Positions 23,801 through 35,039 of a DNA stretch of 64,000 nt are shown one piece after another. Positions within the stretch are counted from its first letter, which is position 1. Every line of letters starts with the position of its first letter. A program made the translations under genes and the position numbers. The stretch is taken from assembly GCA_009760885.1 (NCBI GenBank), contig CM019702.1, positions 54,895,446 to 54,959,445 of the forward strand, read 5' to 3'. Source of the DNA: Achatina immaculata. Lineage: Eukaryota; Mollusca; Gastropoda; Stylommatophora; Achatinidae. Below the pieces are notes generated by a model. The model saw only the letters and a list, made by a program, of their open reading frames with translations. It did not search any database and was not told the DNA's origin.

Positions 23801-25162
23801 AGAGTAATGTTCTAAGTGTACTACTCTATGGAAGTGAATGCTGGAAAATCACCAAAACCATAGAAAACAAGCTGAATTCTTTCCAGAATAAATGTTTATG
23901 CAGTATATTTTGGCCAAACACTATAAGAAATAACATCTTGTTGGCAGAAATGCAGATGAAGCCACTGACAGCAATTATTGAGGAAAGACGTTGGTGATGG
24001 TTGGGACATGTGCTCTGAATGACTGACAACTCACTACGAAAAATACCACAGGGGAACAGAAGTAAGGGTAGACCAACAGAGACATGGAGGAGAACAACAG
24101 AGAAGATATTGAGCAATAGAATGCTCACCTGGGCAGGAGCGGACAAAAATAATAACAAGCGTTTGTGGAAAACCCTTGCGGAAGCCACGTGTGCCTTGCG
24201 CACTTAAGGTTCAGAGAGAGACAGAGAGAGACACAGATAGAGAGAGAGAGAGAGAACGAGAGAGATAAGTTCTAATTTTTGCTGTTTTTTACAAGTTGAG
24301 AAGGTCAAATTGGATAGAACTGTGATATTGCTGTTTTCTGTTTGGGATACTACCACATTGTGCTAATCATTGGTCTTCAGTATCTTTTTTATAACGAATA
24401 GTTGTAGCGGTAACGATACTATCTTTTTCCATGCAACTTTTAAATTACTAAATACACATTATTATCTCTTCCTTGTTATACATTTAACACATTATTACCT
24501 CTTCCTTGTTATACATTTAATACATTATTACCTCTTCCTTGTTATACATTTAACACATTAAGAATGTCACTACACATGATAATATATGATTCACCACAAG
24601 ACTGAAATATTAACACACATAGTCACTATAAATTTCAGACACAATAATAATAACAACGTTAGTAATAAAAAGTATAATAGAGTCAATTGAATAATTATAA
24701 TAATTGTACCATCCTAATATGTAAGACCATAATAATTCTACAATCATAACTTACAAGGCACTATGTTATATGAAGACATTATAACATCTACACAACTATT
24801 CGTTATGTTTCAAATACATCATTTCAAACAGAACACTATTTAACACAATAATCTAGTAAGGTGAGAGCAATAAAACACGATGAGTAATAAACACATATGA
24901 ATTATTATGTCACTAAAGTCAGTTAACTCAGAGAAAATGTTAAACTGCACAGCTTACCAAACAGGCTAACGTTGATGGGTTCTTTGAAGCCCTGTTTGAA
25001 AAAGCACATGACGTTGATGATGTTAGTGACAACACCAAAGATATTCAACATTTGACTCAGTATTCCTGCGATAAGCCACATCAGTATCTCTGCCAGCTCA
25101 TTAGTTATAAGAGGAATATCAGAAGATATTCCAAAAGATGAAAAATTTGATGTCTCTCTCAT
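14283..25162 (-). CDS. Receptor D: class A GPCR, candidate chemosensory receptor, 3 exons, intact
   Basis: Joining complement 25162-24958 (205 bp), 23447-23233 (215 bp) and 14876-14283 (594 bp) gives 1014 bases and 337 residues, the same length as receptor C although exon 1 is one codon shorter and exon 3 one longer. Donors are GTAAGC and GTTAGT; acceptors are CTAG|G and TTTCAG|GTG. TM3 ends LERC and TM7 carries NSSMNIIIYY. No stop or frameshift was seen. Intron 2 is about 8.4 kb because a Penelope-like element, two LINE remnants and a repeat-rich tract have inserted; intron 1 carries a LINE and a 33-bp minisatellite. It is presumed a plasma-membrane chemoreceptor; ligand and G protein cannot be told from sequence. 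Confidence 0.82.
15320..15985. repeat. GC-richer array of diverged repeats
   Basis: Blocks such as gagattcttc..tgcc.gcg, gccggccacgtcc and aaacggctta.cccaggggt recur at about 15355/15600, 15512/15780/15887 and 15560/15820/15932. They form an irregular higher-order array inserted in intron 2 of receptor D. No coding capacity. Confidence 0.65.
16087..16342. repeat. Three diverged copies of an 83-88-bp tandem repeat
   Basis: Each unit runs caaccacctctcacccggcg to gttttccagtgagaaagt to aactctaga. It directly follows the array at 15320-15985. Confidence 0.75.
16480..16625 (+). mobile_element. LINE family A 3-prime terminal fragment
   Basis: YRRAVREAKFLKGHAS at about 16560-16610 matches the C-terminal end YGSAVMEAKFRKGHAN of the LINE at 26302-26780. 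The match before it is weak. Confidence 0.45.
16626..17325. other. Intronic spacer without recognised features
   Basis: No gene seen. A run of 13 G lies at about 17068-17080. Confidence 0.5.
17330..19060 (-). mobile_element. Penelope-like retroelement (RT plus GIY-YIG nuclease), decayed
   Basis: Minus strand, in order: an N-terminal region with DVMNQLTNLTFYVPRTQDL and YLLVNIYKPGNSGR (18498-18870), GVTMGTKMVTSYAGLF (about 18160-18215), the RT catalytic motif YRIYIDDDMSV (about 18075-18110), PPFVAYRRDKKLSDLLVRG (about 17670-17730), and a GIY-YIG nuclease SGIYVIIYKLYDIKYIGET (about 17463-17525) followed by the conserved Arg region DRFRQNL. RT next to GIY-YIG is diagnostic of Penelope elements, which use it for target-primed insertion. 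Frameshifts and stops split the ORF, so it is inactive. It sits in intron 2 of receptor D in the gene's own orientation. Confidence 0.87.
19061..19860. other. Ancestral intron 2 sequence of receptor D
   Basis: Stretches around gatatcatgtgatgt and cttgtctgttgtttat match intron 2 of receptor C (39490, 40110) and of A (57245). No exon is found here. Confidence 0.55.
19865..22245 (-). mobile_element. LINE family A, about 2.4 kb, RT to 3-prime end, decayed
   Basis: Minus strand: LPKKGNLKLCTQYRTVALISHASKI (about 21360-21440), VCILSPYLFNLYTE (about 21010-21050), the catalytic IRYADDTILLSTTQ (YADD codons at 20910-20921), KLEEVKSCEYLVSLLTNNGDTM (about 20690-20760), RISWTQKEQ.Y.ELNIEE (about 20115-20190) and a 3-prime end near 19865 with short TGAC repeats. 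The stretch 20210-20530 does not fit the protein and may be a further insertion. Many stops. Confidence 0.8.
22250..22740 (-). mobile_element. LINE family D C-terminal fragment
   Basis: Minus strand ORF with RFIRRILKLPWTVKKTTEEV, LREAGINRQITAKIRSRKAR, FVGHFVRRGKLEHIVTTGK and WREMIAYAIRHGA before the stop at 22258. CYIKPILFYGCE lies just upstream (about 22620-22655). It is open for 112 codons, fresher than its neighbours. Related fragments lie at 45795 and 53815. Confidence 0.8.
22885..22897. repeat. Poly-C run
   Basis: About 12 C within intron 2 of receptor D. The equivalent position in receptor C intron 2 (40625) is not homopolymeric. Confidence 0.7.
23233..23447 (-). CDS. Receptor D exon 2 (TM2-TM3)
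   Basis: 215 bp. Acceptor ATCTAG|G, TM2 with LSVSDLGSLVT, extracellular TPEFRKAPLPFE, TM3 ending TLERC, donor CAG|GTTAGT. Same size and phases as the other three copies. Confidence 0.83.
23590..24265 (+). mobile_element. LINE family C, truncated, with AG-rich tail
   Basis: Plus strand: ..FIRAKLSFAMMQTVWK, KIKIFKSNVLSVLLYGSECWKI, FWPNTIRNNILLAEMQMKPL, WLGHVL and RGRPTETWRRTTEKIL. It ends cacttaaggttca (to 24213) and then a (GA)n-rich tail to 24265. It lies in intron 1 of receptor D, antisense to the gene. Confidence 0.85.
24450..24560. repeat. 33-bp minisatellite, about 3 copies
   Basis: Unit cattattacctcttccttg plus ttatacatttaaca, tandem with one or two substitutions. Confidence 0.9.
24958..25162 (-). 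CDS. Receptor D exon 1 (N-terminus and TM1)
   Basis: 205 bp. ATG start, serine-rich N-terminus with the sequon NFS, TM1 containing GVVTNIINVMCF, loop KQGFKEPINVSLF, donor G|GTAAGC. Confidence 0.82.
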
Positions 25163-28100
25163 TGCACAGTATCTGAAAATAAGTTGAATGGGACGTAAGA
25201 AAATTTAAGAGGTGATCCTTTGGTCCTGTATACACAGATCTGTTTTTGTACCAAGTTACAGAAAATTCACACAAAGTGGTTTTAAATTTTTGAACATGTC
25301 ATCTCAATTGTTTTTTTTTTACATTAAAAAAAAACAGTATTGCATGAACATAATGAATTAGTATACCAGTATGAGCTCTTTTGCCTAGAATCTAGGTCGG
25401 GGCATACAGTCTGAAGACCAATGTCCCTGATGCCATGGAGACTAACAAGAATGTAACCTTGAAGTTCTTTCAAGACGTTTGTGAAGACTCAGGGGTTGGT
25501 AGAAGTTAGGGGATTACTTCAGCTCGACTTTGTTTTCTTTTTAATCCGTTTCAACAGACTCCATCGGATGGGAAGTACGGTCCCTCCCCTGGTTAATGTC
25601 TGGTAACCATCTGAGTATTACTAAGGTTGTGTCAGAAATAATACGAAAGCGGTCTAGGAACTATGAGGCTAGGTTAGACATGGGTTGGATTTCTCGGGAG
25701 AGTAACAGTGTATGAAGACCGGCAGCCACTAGCTTGGGTAGCCAGCCTTAGCCTCCAAAGCTGATACTGTGTCCTTGGTTGGGGGAGGGGGTTGGGATAC
25801 CGAAGAAATTGTTTATGTTCACCAGATGACTGACTCATCGTAGAGCGGGTTCTAATTTAAGCTGCACCCCGTTGCTGTTCTAGACTGGGTTTACTCTCAG
25901 GTTCATTGAGTTTTGTGAACGACAAAGAACTGTCGAGCGGAAAGTAAACTGACTTGTTTAACTTCTGAGAGTTTTGAAATTTTTGGTACAAATCGAAACT
26001 CGAACCTGGCAACTGAGTCTATCTTATTCGAGCAAATGGACCTGCGACTAAGATCACTCCTCAAAGGCTATGAGTAAAGGACGTGTTTACAGAATTCCAG
26101 TTCTTCTCAGTTTTCTGAATGTTTATTTTCCCACCTTTATACGTGTGCTGGGTACCTTCACTTTCTTTGCTAGATGTAGGCAGTTTGAGACACTTCGTCT
26201 GCACTAACTTAAGATACTGGTGAGGTAATTTGATCTGACTTAGCCAACCAGCTAGATTTTAAAGCTTACAGGTGCGAACAATCGATTTCCTCTACATTGT
26301 GAAAAACTGGAAGAAGTGGAGAGTTTTTAATATCTTGGATAACTACTAACTAATAATGGATATACAATGAGGTAAATTACAAGGAGACATCCATCGCTCT
26401 TCAGAAAGTAAAACAACTAAATAATCTGTGGAGAGGAGCAGACAGAACCACAAAAATACGATTTTTAAGGGCATGCATCTAAAAGATGCTTAATATTGAA
26501 GAAGGCTGGCTAGTAAAGAGGATTAAAGAGAGAAAACGTAAATATTTTGGACACATTAAACGTCATGCTAATGTAGAGAAGACCATCTTGGAAGGGTAGA
26601 TAATAGGAAAAAGAAAGAGAGGAAGACCACAACGAAGATGACTGCAAGACATCGTTGATGATCTGCAAATGGATGCATCAGCGGCAGGTCATCTTGCTCA
26701 CAACCGAGAGGCCTACGGGAGTGCTGTTATGGAGGCAAAGTTCCGCAAGGGACATGCAAATGAATTAATGAATGAATGAATGTGCACTTCGAACAATTAA
26801 GATAAAATATCACAAAGGACATTGAATCAAGGACTGTAAAAAGTCGAGTCGTGACAACAATACTACACGGTTGGAGAACGATGCGAAAGAACGGTACATA
26901 CTTTCACGAGTGAAGAGATAACATTTCTGTCGTGTATCTTGTATGACCTGACAGAGTAATAGAGTAGCCGATTAACAACACAGTATGGATGATGTATCTG
27001 TAAAGTGTTGAAAATTACTGACATATATTCTCTTTTCTTTAACCTAATTCACAAAACGACTGAAAGTATGAACAGTACTTCATATATTTATGCAACGTTG
27101 AAATATGAAAATGAATGTACTCACATTTTGAAAGAAAATGAATTCAAATATTAACAAAAGAAAATCAGAAAATTAAATTTTTCAAGATAACAATCATCAG
27201 ACAAATTTAAAATACGAATACGTGTCGAAAGGAACAACTAAAATTATCTCTAAGCAAGGAAATAAAAGAGATTTAATTTGGGATTTTCTGGTCATCTGCA
27301 GAATCATTGCTCTGACATTTTAAAATCTATGGATAAAGAACATGCAAATGGAGCAGATGTTCATGTGTTTGAAACGTGAACACTTTTACTTTTATATAGT
27401 CAAGCAGTTGATTTCCCGGGGGTGGAGCAGATAATTGAATCAGTTATGTCTGAACACGTGACATTGAGAAACAAATCATGAAAAACGTTATTAGTCTGTT
27501 GAATGTTATTGTGTGGTGTATAAATGTTTTGCATAATTATAAAGTAAATATACCGTGAAATGAAATGTTAAGTGGAAATAATAAGTAGTGATACGTATAG
27601 ACAAACGTTTAAAAAACAGAAGAAAGTAATTTCATTTAAACTACACCCTCTAGAACCAGTTTCCCTTTTGTGACTCAGCGCAATAATTTTTAATTGTAGT
27701 TCAATAATTTCTTCAGAAACGAAATACACAAAACCGTAACAGAAGATTAAGAATAACAATATGATTATATCCAAATAAAGATATTTGAATTTTATTTTTC
27801 GCGTACTTAATATTTATGCCACAATAAATGCCACATATAATTTAGAGGATAATGAATGCTGTAAAACCGATAATACCACCCAATTTGGTGACTACGTTCT
27901 GACATAAGTGACATATATCAGTATATTTATAATGATCTCTTTTGGGGATTTTTTTCTACTCTCCGTACACACTTATACACATACAAATGTAACAGCATAC
28001 ACACTGATAATTAAATCAAACATATGTTTCACACACCATTACATTTATTAACTTCCTTATAATACTTAATAACTGAAGAAAGGAATAAGCATTAAAAAGG

Positions 28101-28640
28101 TATACATACTAATATACTTTTTAAAAAATTATTCTTACTTTATATTAAAAACAATCCACAGACAATGGAAAGACCCAATGAAAATCTTCTGTTAAAGATG
28201 ATCGTTTTTAGATACTTATGTTCAGTTTTTTCTGATTGCATATATGTAGACATGTTATTATTTTTTCCTTATTCTGTGTTTCACATGTCATATTTTATTT
28301 GTTACAGAAATGACGATACGTTTCATTGTTATATAATGTTTATGGCTTTTACCTGGTTACAGTGAACTATTCTGCTATACAGTTACTATACACACTAGGA
28401 AATAATTAAACTGAGTGCAATTCCATGATTATTTGTACTGGTACGCAGAGCCGATAAGGTGGAACATTTGAACCACTGTGAAGAAAATCTCTCTGATGTC
28501 ATTTGGTCTTTCCATTTCAACTAACCTACCTACGAGGTAATTCGTGGGACATATAGAAAGCATCTTTACACCTGGTAGTTAATTTAATCTGATGGTCAGC
28601 TGACGACAGAGAGTCGATAAAGAAATTTCATAGTAATAAA
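25163..28640. repeat. Receptor upstream block, copy U-D
   Basis: Collinear with the sequence upstream of receptors A, B and C and with the orphan block at 31476-34330. Landmarks: gcatacagtctgaagacca (25403), ttttgaaattt (25974), gtgctgggtacctt (26145) and gtgaaatgaaatgttaag (27555). A LINE interrupts it at 26302-26780. It presumably holds the promoter and any 5-prime untranslated exon of receptor D. Minus-strand ORFs here are not conserved in frame between copies. Confidence 0.7.
26302..26780 (+). mobile_element. LINE family A, 5-prime-truncated, (AATG)n tail, with paralogous empty sites
   Basis: Plus strand: KLEEVESF.YLG.LLTNNGYTM, RIKERKRKYFGHIKRHANVEKTI, RKRGRPQRR, YGSAVMEAKFRKGHAN, then gaattaatgaatgaatgaatg. 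Copies U-B and U-C read cattgtgcacttcgaa without interruption (44325, 52400), placing the junctions at 26301/26781 with TGTG on both sides. Confidence 0.88.
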
Positions 28641-29200
28641 TACAAGAATGAAAAAACAACAAGGAATTAAACAAAGTAACATTATTTTAAATATGCACTA
28701 CTTATATTTTTGGCTAAAGTGTTGTATTTAAACCACTTATATAATATGTCACCTTTTAAAATGCGAACCATTATTACAAAAACCAACTGAAGTTGTATGT
28801 GACTCATAAAAATATATTTGTTTATAAGATGAGAGGCAACATCACATTCATAGTTAGTGTTCTCTTTGTGTATTTAACTTTTCAGTTCTGAATTTATTTC
28901 CGTGCTCTGTCAGAATCAATTTTGACGATATATTGTGGCACAGAGAAAATGGAATTTAAAAAAAAACAAGCAACTATAATTTTAAAACGTTGGTTGAGTT
29001 TGAAGTATGCAAACGTATGTTATGATCTTCCAAAACTAACAGTGTTGTTTTGGTGCGAAGAGTTCATCAACTGGTGATTATTGTTTTCTTTTTCTGGTTA
29101 GACTATTTTGAAACTGATTAAAGTTACAAGGATTACTGTTGCTGCGTATTGAGTGTCAAGAAATTAAAAATATATATTTACACTGTTAGAAAAACAAACA
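28641..29200. other. AT-rich spacer
   Basis: No gene or repeat family recognised. Confidence 0.5.
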
Positions 29201-29204
29201 TTAA

Positions 29205-29264
29205 GGGAGCATTAAAATGACCGCTGGATAATCCCTCTAAGTAACTGTCTAGTTAGCACAGAAG

Positions 29265-29302
<38 letters not shown>

Positions 29303-29455
29303 CGTTTTATATGCAGGCTCAAGCTTTGTTCTTTGTTCTATTTTCTCTTTAAACTTATTCAACTCCTACTGAAAACGGAATGAGAGAAACGAATCTCACA
29401 TCAGAATATCTTATTAGGTGTACTTTTCGAGATATTTAAATGTCACAATGTATAT
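29205..29455 (+). repeat. Interspersed repeat R1, copy 2
   Basis: Begins gcattaaaatgaccgctgga and ends gatatttaaatgtcacaatg, as at 7140-7440. A (TA)n run at 29266-29300 lies between the two conserved halves. Confidence 0.6.
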
Positions 29456-29459
29456 TAAG

Positions 29460-30125
29460 GGATTTGTTAATTTTATGCGTAGATGCTCCCTATCTGTCCT
29501 TGTTGCTCTCCTCTCTATCTTTCGTTGCTGATTTCTCTATCTCCTCTATATGTCGTTCCTATCCTATCTATCTCTCATCTTGCATATCGTCAGTTATCAA
29601 TCAGGACACATCTCTTGATCTTTCTACTGGTCAGATGGTTGCCTACATGCTGTCCGAGTCCTGACTGGAATTTGGGATGAGTTTGTTCACTCCCCTTGGT
29701 AATCTTATTGGTCCGCTGGCCTATACATGTGTGCAAATTGCGCCCTAAGATTAGCAAATGTGCCTCACCTGTTAGTAAGTTTGTTGCATCAAATCCGTCT
29801 ATTCAATTTTCACGCGTGGGTAAACTCATATTATATTACATGAAGTGTTTGCAATACCTGTCGTGGATTATTAATCCAGATCTGTTCACACAATGTCCGT
29901 CTGTCTGTCTCCATATGTACTATTGTTATCTAAGTACATTCTCCTAGTGCGTATTCAGCGTTACTGTATCTAGTATTTCTAAGTATCTGCTTAATTCTAT
30001 GGTAATAATACTAATAACGTGGACTGTTCCTCTCCCATTGTTCTCAAATGTTGCATCGTTTCTTACCTACATTCTACTTATCACTAATTCTCATAACTAA
30101 AATAAAATGCTAATAGTAATAATAT
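29460..30125. other. Spacer without recognised gene
   Basis: T/C-rich at 29480-29600, otherwise unremarkable. ORFs of 65-83 codons look random. Confidence 0.5.
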
Positions 30126-30129
30126 CAAT

Positions 30130-30780
30130 AACTAGCTGATTACCCGGCGTTGCTCTTATATTTATTTATCCCAATCAACAAAGCTCTATTCATTTCCACA
30201 GCCTTCTAGAAGGGTTTACAGAAGTCTATTCAGTTCTGCATTCTTCTATGAGGTTCTACAGTGTTCTATTCATTTCCACAGCCTTCTAGAAGGGTTTACA
30301 GAAGTCTATTCAGTTCTGCATTCTTCTATGAGGTTCTACAGTGTTCTATTCATTTCCACAACCTTCTAGAATGTTCTCCAGAGTCTAGACGATTCTACAG
30401 AGTTATCTTCCTTTTATTCGACTAACCGTGGACTTAACTGTTACCAATCAGTTAGCGACTCCGAACACTATGGATGCGACACTAATCTCGGTCAATTTGG
30501 ATATTTAATTTTCTCCCATGCCGATTGGTGCTGAACCTGAACTTAAACGGCACAGGGGTGTCATTATTCAACTCAACGACACCAAAAACTATGTATTCCA
30601 CACCAACATTGTTCATTTTCCATTATTATTACATGGCACCCCGCCCCTAGATGTCATAAGGGTTTCCTGAGGGTGATCTAACCCCCCACGGTACACTGTC
30701 CAGATTGCACGTTATTTGTATGTCAAGTTTGGTTCAAATTTTTCCAGGCATTCCAGCGTGATGCTCTATCATACACACAC
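30130..30780. repeat. Unclassified interspersed repeat with 82-bp tandem array
   Basis: Begins ctagctgattacccggcg and ends caagtttggttcaaat then a (CA)n-rich tail. Within it ctattcatttccacagcc starts a unit at about 30186, 30268 and 30350 (82-bp period, last copy partial). The first two units are virtually identical. No protein signature seen. Confidence 0.6.
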
Positions 30781-30809
30781 ATACACACACATACACACCT
30801 CCATTCATA

Positions 30810-31163
30810 TATATTCCAGACTAAATGTTTACAAAGAATTAGAAAAATATTTTGGCCAACACTATTAGAAATAACATCTTGTTGGCAGAAATGCAGATGA
30901 ATCCACTGACAATAATTATTGAAGAAAGACGCTGGAGATGGTTGGGACATGTGCTCCGAATGACTGACAACTCACTACCAAAAATAGCACTAAGATGGAC
31001 TCCACAGGGGAACAGAAGTAAGGGCAGACCAAAAGAGACATGGAGAAGAACAACAGAGAGGATGTTGAGCAATAGAGGGCTCACTTGGGCAAGAGCAGAA
31101 AGGACAGGCATTTGTGGAAAAACCTTGCAGAAGACCGATGTGCCATGGACACTTAAGGTTCAT
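30810..31163 (+). mobile_element. LINE family C, 5-prime-truncated, with a GATA tail
   Basis: Plus strand ORF: NTIRNNILLAEMQMNPLTII, RRWRWLGHVLRMTDNSLPKIA, GNRSKGRPKETWRRTTERML, ending gacacttaaggttca. The 3-prime end runs without a gap into the long GATA microsatellite. Confidence 0.87.
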
Positions 31164-31467
<304 letters not shown>

Positions 31468-31475
31468 AAAAAATC

Positions 31476-34330
31476 ATTTAGTATAATAGTTAAAGATACC
31501 TGAAAGTAAACTATTGAGACTGAGGTTGAGATTCAATACCATGAGCTCTTTTGTTTTATCATCTAGGTCAGAGCATACAGTCTGAAGACCACTGTGCCTG
31601 ATGCCATGGAGACTAACAAGAATGTAACCTGGAAGTTGTTTCAAGACGTTTTTGAAGACTCATAGGGGAATAGAAGCTAGGGACTTACTCCAGCCTGACT
31701 TTGTGTATTTGTCCATCTTCTCAACAGACTCAACCTGATGGGAGTTACGGTCCGTCCCCTGGTTAGTGTTTGGTACCCATCTGGTTAATATTATTGTTGT
31801 GTCAGAAATAAACTATGAGTCTAAGAAAGACATGGATTCTTCCTCGGGCGAGTCACAGTGTATGAAGACCACCAGACGCTAGCGTGAGTAGCCAGCCCTA
31901 GCAAGATAGCAGATAGTGTGCCCATAGTTGGGAGGAGAGTATATGGTGGAAGGGTGAAGAAATCGTTTGTGCCCACCAGATGACGGTCTCCCTAGTAGTC
32001 CGTGTTTTTTTAAGCTACACCCAGTTGCTGTTCTTGATTGTGTTTACCTTCAGGCCCAGTGAGTTTTGTGAACTACAAAGAACTGTCAGGCGGAAAGGAA
32101 ACTGCCTCTTTAGCTGCTGAGAGTTTTGAAATTTTCAGACAACTCGGACGCGACAAGTGAGTCTACCTTATTGTAGCAAAAGGGACTTACGACTGAGATC
32201 ACTTTTCGAAGGCTATGGGAAACCTAAATACAGAAGAAACGGAAGGCTATGGGAAAGGACTTCCGTTTTTTCTGTACGTAGGTTTTACGTGTGCTGGGTA
32301 CCTCCACTCTCTTTGTTAGATTTTCTCCCTTTGGGATACTTCGTTCCGACTGATATAAGATACTGGTGAGGCTATTAGTACAGAGTTAAGTTAGCCAACC
32401 AAATACATTTTAAAACTTACAATGGCGAACAGGCGAACATTGTGCCATTCGAAAGATTTAGATAAAATATCAAACAAAGACAATGAATCAAAGAACTGTA
32501 AAAGTCGAGATGTGGCAAACAGTAATACAAGTGAACAGATACCATTTCTGTCGTGTATGATGCGCAGAGTGATAGAATAGCCGACTAACAACAAATTATG
32601 GATAAATGGATTTGTAAAATGTTGGAAATTACTGATATATTTTCTCTGTTAGTCAACCTAATTGACAGAAGGAGATAATTATACTGAAAATATGAAAAGT
32701 AGATCATATATTTATGAAATGTGGAAACACGAAAACGAATATAGTCACATTGTGAAATAAAAGGAATTCATACATTTAAAATCACAAAATAAAATAAATT
32801 ACAAACTCATCAGATGAAGTTAAAGGATAAATACGCTTCGAAAGAAATAACTAAAATTAACTCTATGCAAGGGAATAACACAGAATTAAGGTAGAAGTTT
32901 TCGGGTCGTATGCACTGTAATTGCTCTGTCAATTTAATATCTATGGATATTTAACATAGACTTGGAGTAGATGTTCATGTCTTAGAACGCGAGCATTCTT
33001 ATTTATAAATACAGTTTCTCTTTTTTTTTGGGGGGGGGGGGGGTTGGGGCGGGAGGGGAGTTGGGGCCAGAACATTCAATCTATACTATCTGAACGCATG
33101 ACATTGAGAAATAAAACATGAAAAAATTAATAAACCTTGATTTTTATTGTGAAGTATTTAAATGTTAGGTATAATTATACACTGAATTTTACATTGGAAT
33201 GAAATGTTAAGTAGAAATAAGAAATAGGGAAACGAGTAGGTAGACGTTATCAAAGACACAAAGAAAATCTTTCGTAATTTCATTTAAGCTACACACGTTA
33301 AAAGCAGTTTCCTTTTTTGTGACTGAGTGCATTAAATTGCACGAATATAATACTTTTATTTTTAGTTCATTGATTTCTTCAGAAACGACATACTCAAAAC
33401 GGTTACAGAAGATTATAAATAATAATAATATCATTATATCCAAAGAAAGAGATTTGAAAAATTTTTTTTTCTGTACTTGATATTTATGCCACAAGAAATT
33501 CTTCATGTAATTTAGTACTATAATGAATGATGTAAAACCGATAATAACATTCATTTTGTGCTGACCACGAACTGACATACCCAGTGATATATTTCTTATA
33601 TTTATAATGATCTATTTTCGGGATTTTTGTCCACTCTCCGTATATACATACGTGTAAACATACAAACATAAATACATACGAACTAAGAATTAAATAAAAC
33701 GTATACACAACATTTATTATTAACTTTCTTATAATGTTCGATGACTGGATAAATGAATAAGAATATAAAAAGGAATACTTTAGTCAATATGCTATTACAA
33801 TTGTTTAAAACAAAATATTCTTATTTTATATTACAAACAATCCACAGTCTGTGGAAACACCGCATGAAAAATCTTCTTCTGTTACAGATAATCATTATTT
33901 GGTACATACTTATGTTAATTTTGTGTGATTATATATATCGAAATATTACAACCTTTTCCTTATCCTGTATTTCATATTCATATTTCATTTGTTACAGAAC
34001 TGATGATACGTTTTATTACATAATTATGCAGTATAGATCATATAATGTTTTTAGGATCTACCTGGTTACAGTGAAGAATTTACATTTACTATACATTTAC
34101 TATGCATGCTAGGAAATAATGAATCCGTTTGGAATTCCATGATTATTTACATTGGTGCGGGGAGCAAACAAGGTGGATTCCTTGGACCAGTGTGAAGAAA
34201 ATCTCTCATGTCGTATGGTCTTGACAAGTTCACTAATCTATCTAAGGGTTAGTTAGTGGGACATAGCGAAGACATCTATTTAACTGGCAGTTAGTTTGAT
34301 TAAGTTATTAGAGCTGACAAAAGAGGGTCT
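31476..34330. repeat. Orphan receptor upstream block, copy U-E
   Basis: Collinear with U-D, U-C, U-B and U-A from taaagatacctgaaagtaaac (31490) onward, but no receptor exon lies between it and 28640 to the left. The break is at the LINE C/GATA insertion. It includes a poly-G run at about 33032-33046. Probably a receptor gene that lost its body. Confidence 0.7.
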
Positions 34331-34664
34331 ATGAAGAAATTTCATAACAAGTGTTAGTAAAGAAACCTATCTTGGTTAGAGTATTCAAAGTATCATCATC
34401 ATAGAGGTCACATCCAGTGTGCTGTGTTTTGACTCCATTATCAGTATATGAAAGTGCGTACTTGTGTAACCGTTTATATCTGATGTTGAATAATATCCTC
34501 GGGCGCCTAATGGCCCGATAGATAAATAAACGTGTCTTAGAGCCTATTTTGAAGTCATATGTTATTTTAATGTCGTACAAGTCGTCACTACATCCACTGA
34601 GTATATGAGTGAAATAAATGACGAGGGATATAAATATGTAACAATAACAATGCACTTTTTTCAC
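34329..34664 (-). CDS. Unidentified 111-codon ORF
   Basis: Open from ATG at 34664 to 34329. It starts with a hydrophobic stretch that could be a signal peptide (YCYIFISLVIYFTHILSGC) and continues with a basic middle (YRAIRRPRILFNIRYKRL). I do not recognise it, and no paralogue was noticed in the other receptor units. It may be chance, since AT-rich DNA yields ORFs this long only occasionally. Confidence 0.2.
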   Translation of the reverse strand: MKKVHCYCYIFISLVIYFTHILSGCSDDLYDIKITYDFKIGSKTRLFIYRAIRRPRILFNIRYKRLHKYALSYTDNGVKTQHTGCDLYDDDTLNTLTKIGFFTNTCYEISS

Positions 34665-34857
34665 CTGTGTCGTTGTCAGCGATAGCCAAGTGACCTCACG
34701 TTATAGCATTGTCATGTGTTATTCTTTTGTACATAGCGATCATGCTTCTAAATCGTTTGATGTTTTTGGTGTTTCTAATTAATTCATGTGCTTATCTTCC
34801 TACATCCCCTTGGTCAGTCAGATACTTTCCTCTTGGCCTCTCTCTCTCGCTCGCTCT

Positions 34858-34858
34858 C

Positions 34859-34951
<93 letters not shown>

Positions 34952-34952
34952 A

Positions 34953-35034
<82 letters not shown>
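34858..35034. repeat. (TATC)n microsatellite
   Basis: About 44 near-perfect TATC units preceded by a CT-rich lead. Unlike the GATA array at 31164 it has no LINE end next to it. Confidence 0.95.
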
Positions 35035-35039
35035 ATAAA

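Noticed and set aside
24450..24560. Regular direct repeats suggestive of CRISPR
   Set aside because: Three contiguous 33-bp units without spacers in a eukaryotic intron; a minisatellite.
27568..27774. Minus ORFs repeated upstream of each receptor (27568, 33207, 44991, 53071 and 44194, 52270, 62361)
   Set aside because: They recur because the DNA block is duplicated; lengths and frames differ between copies and they are disrupted in A.
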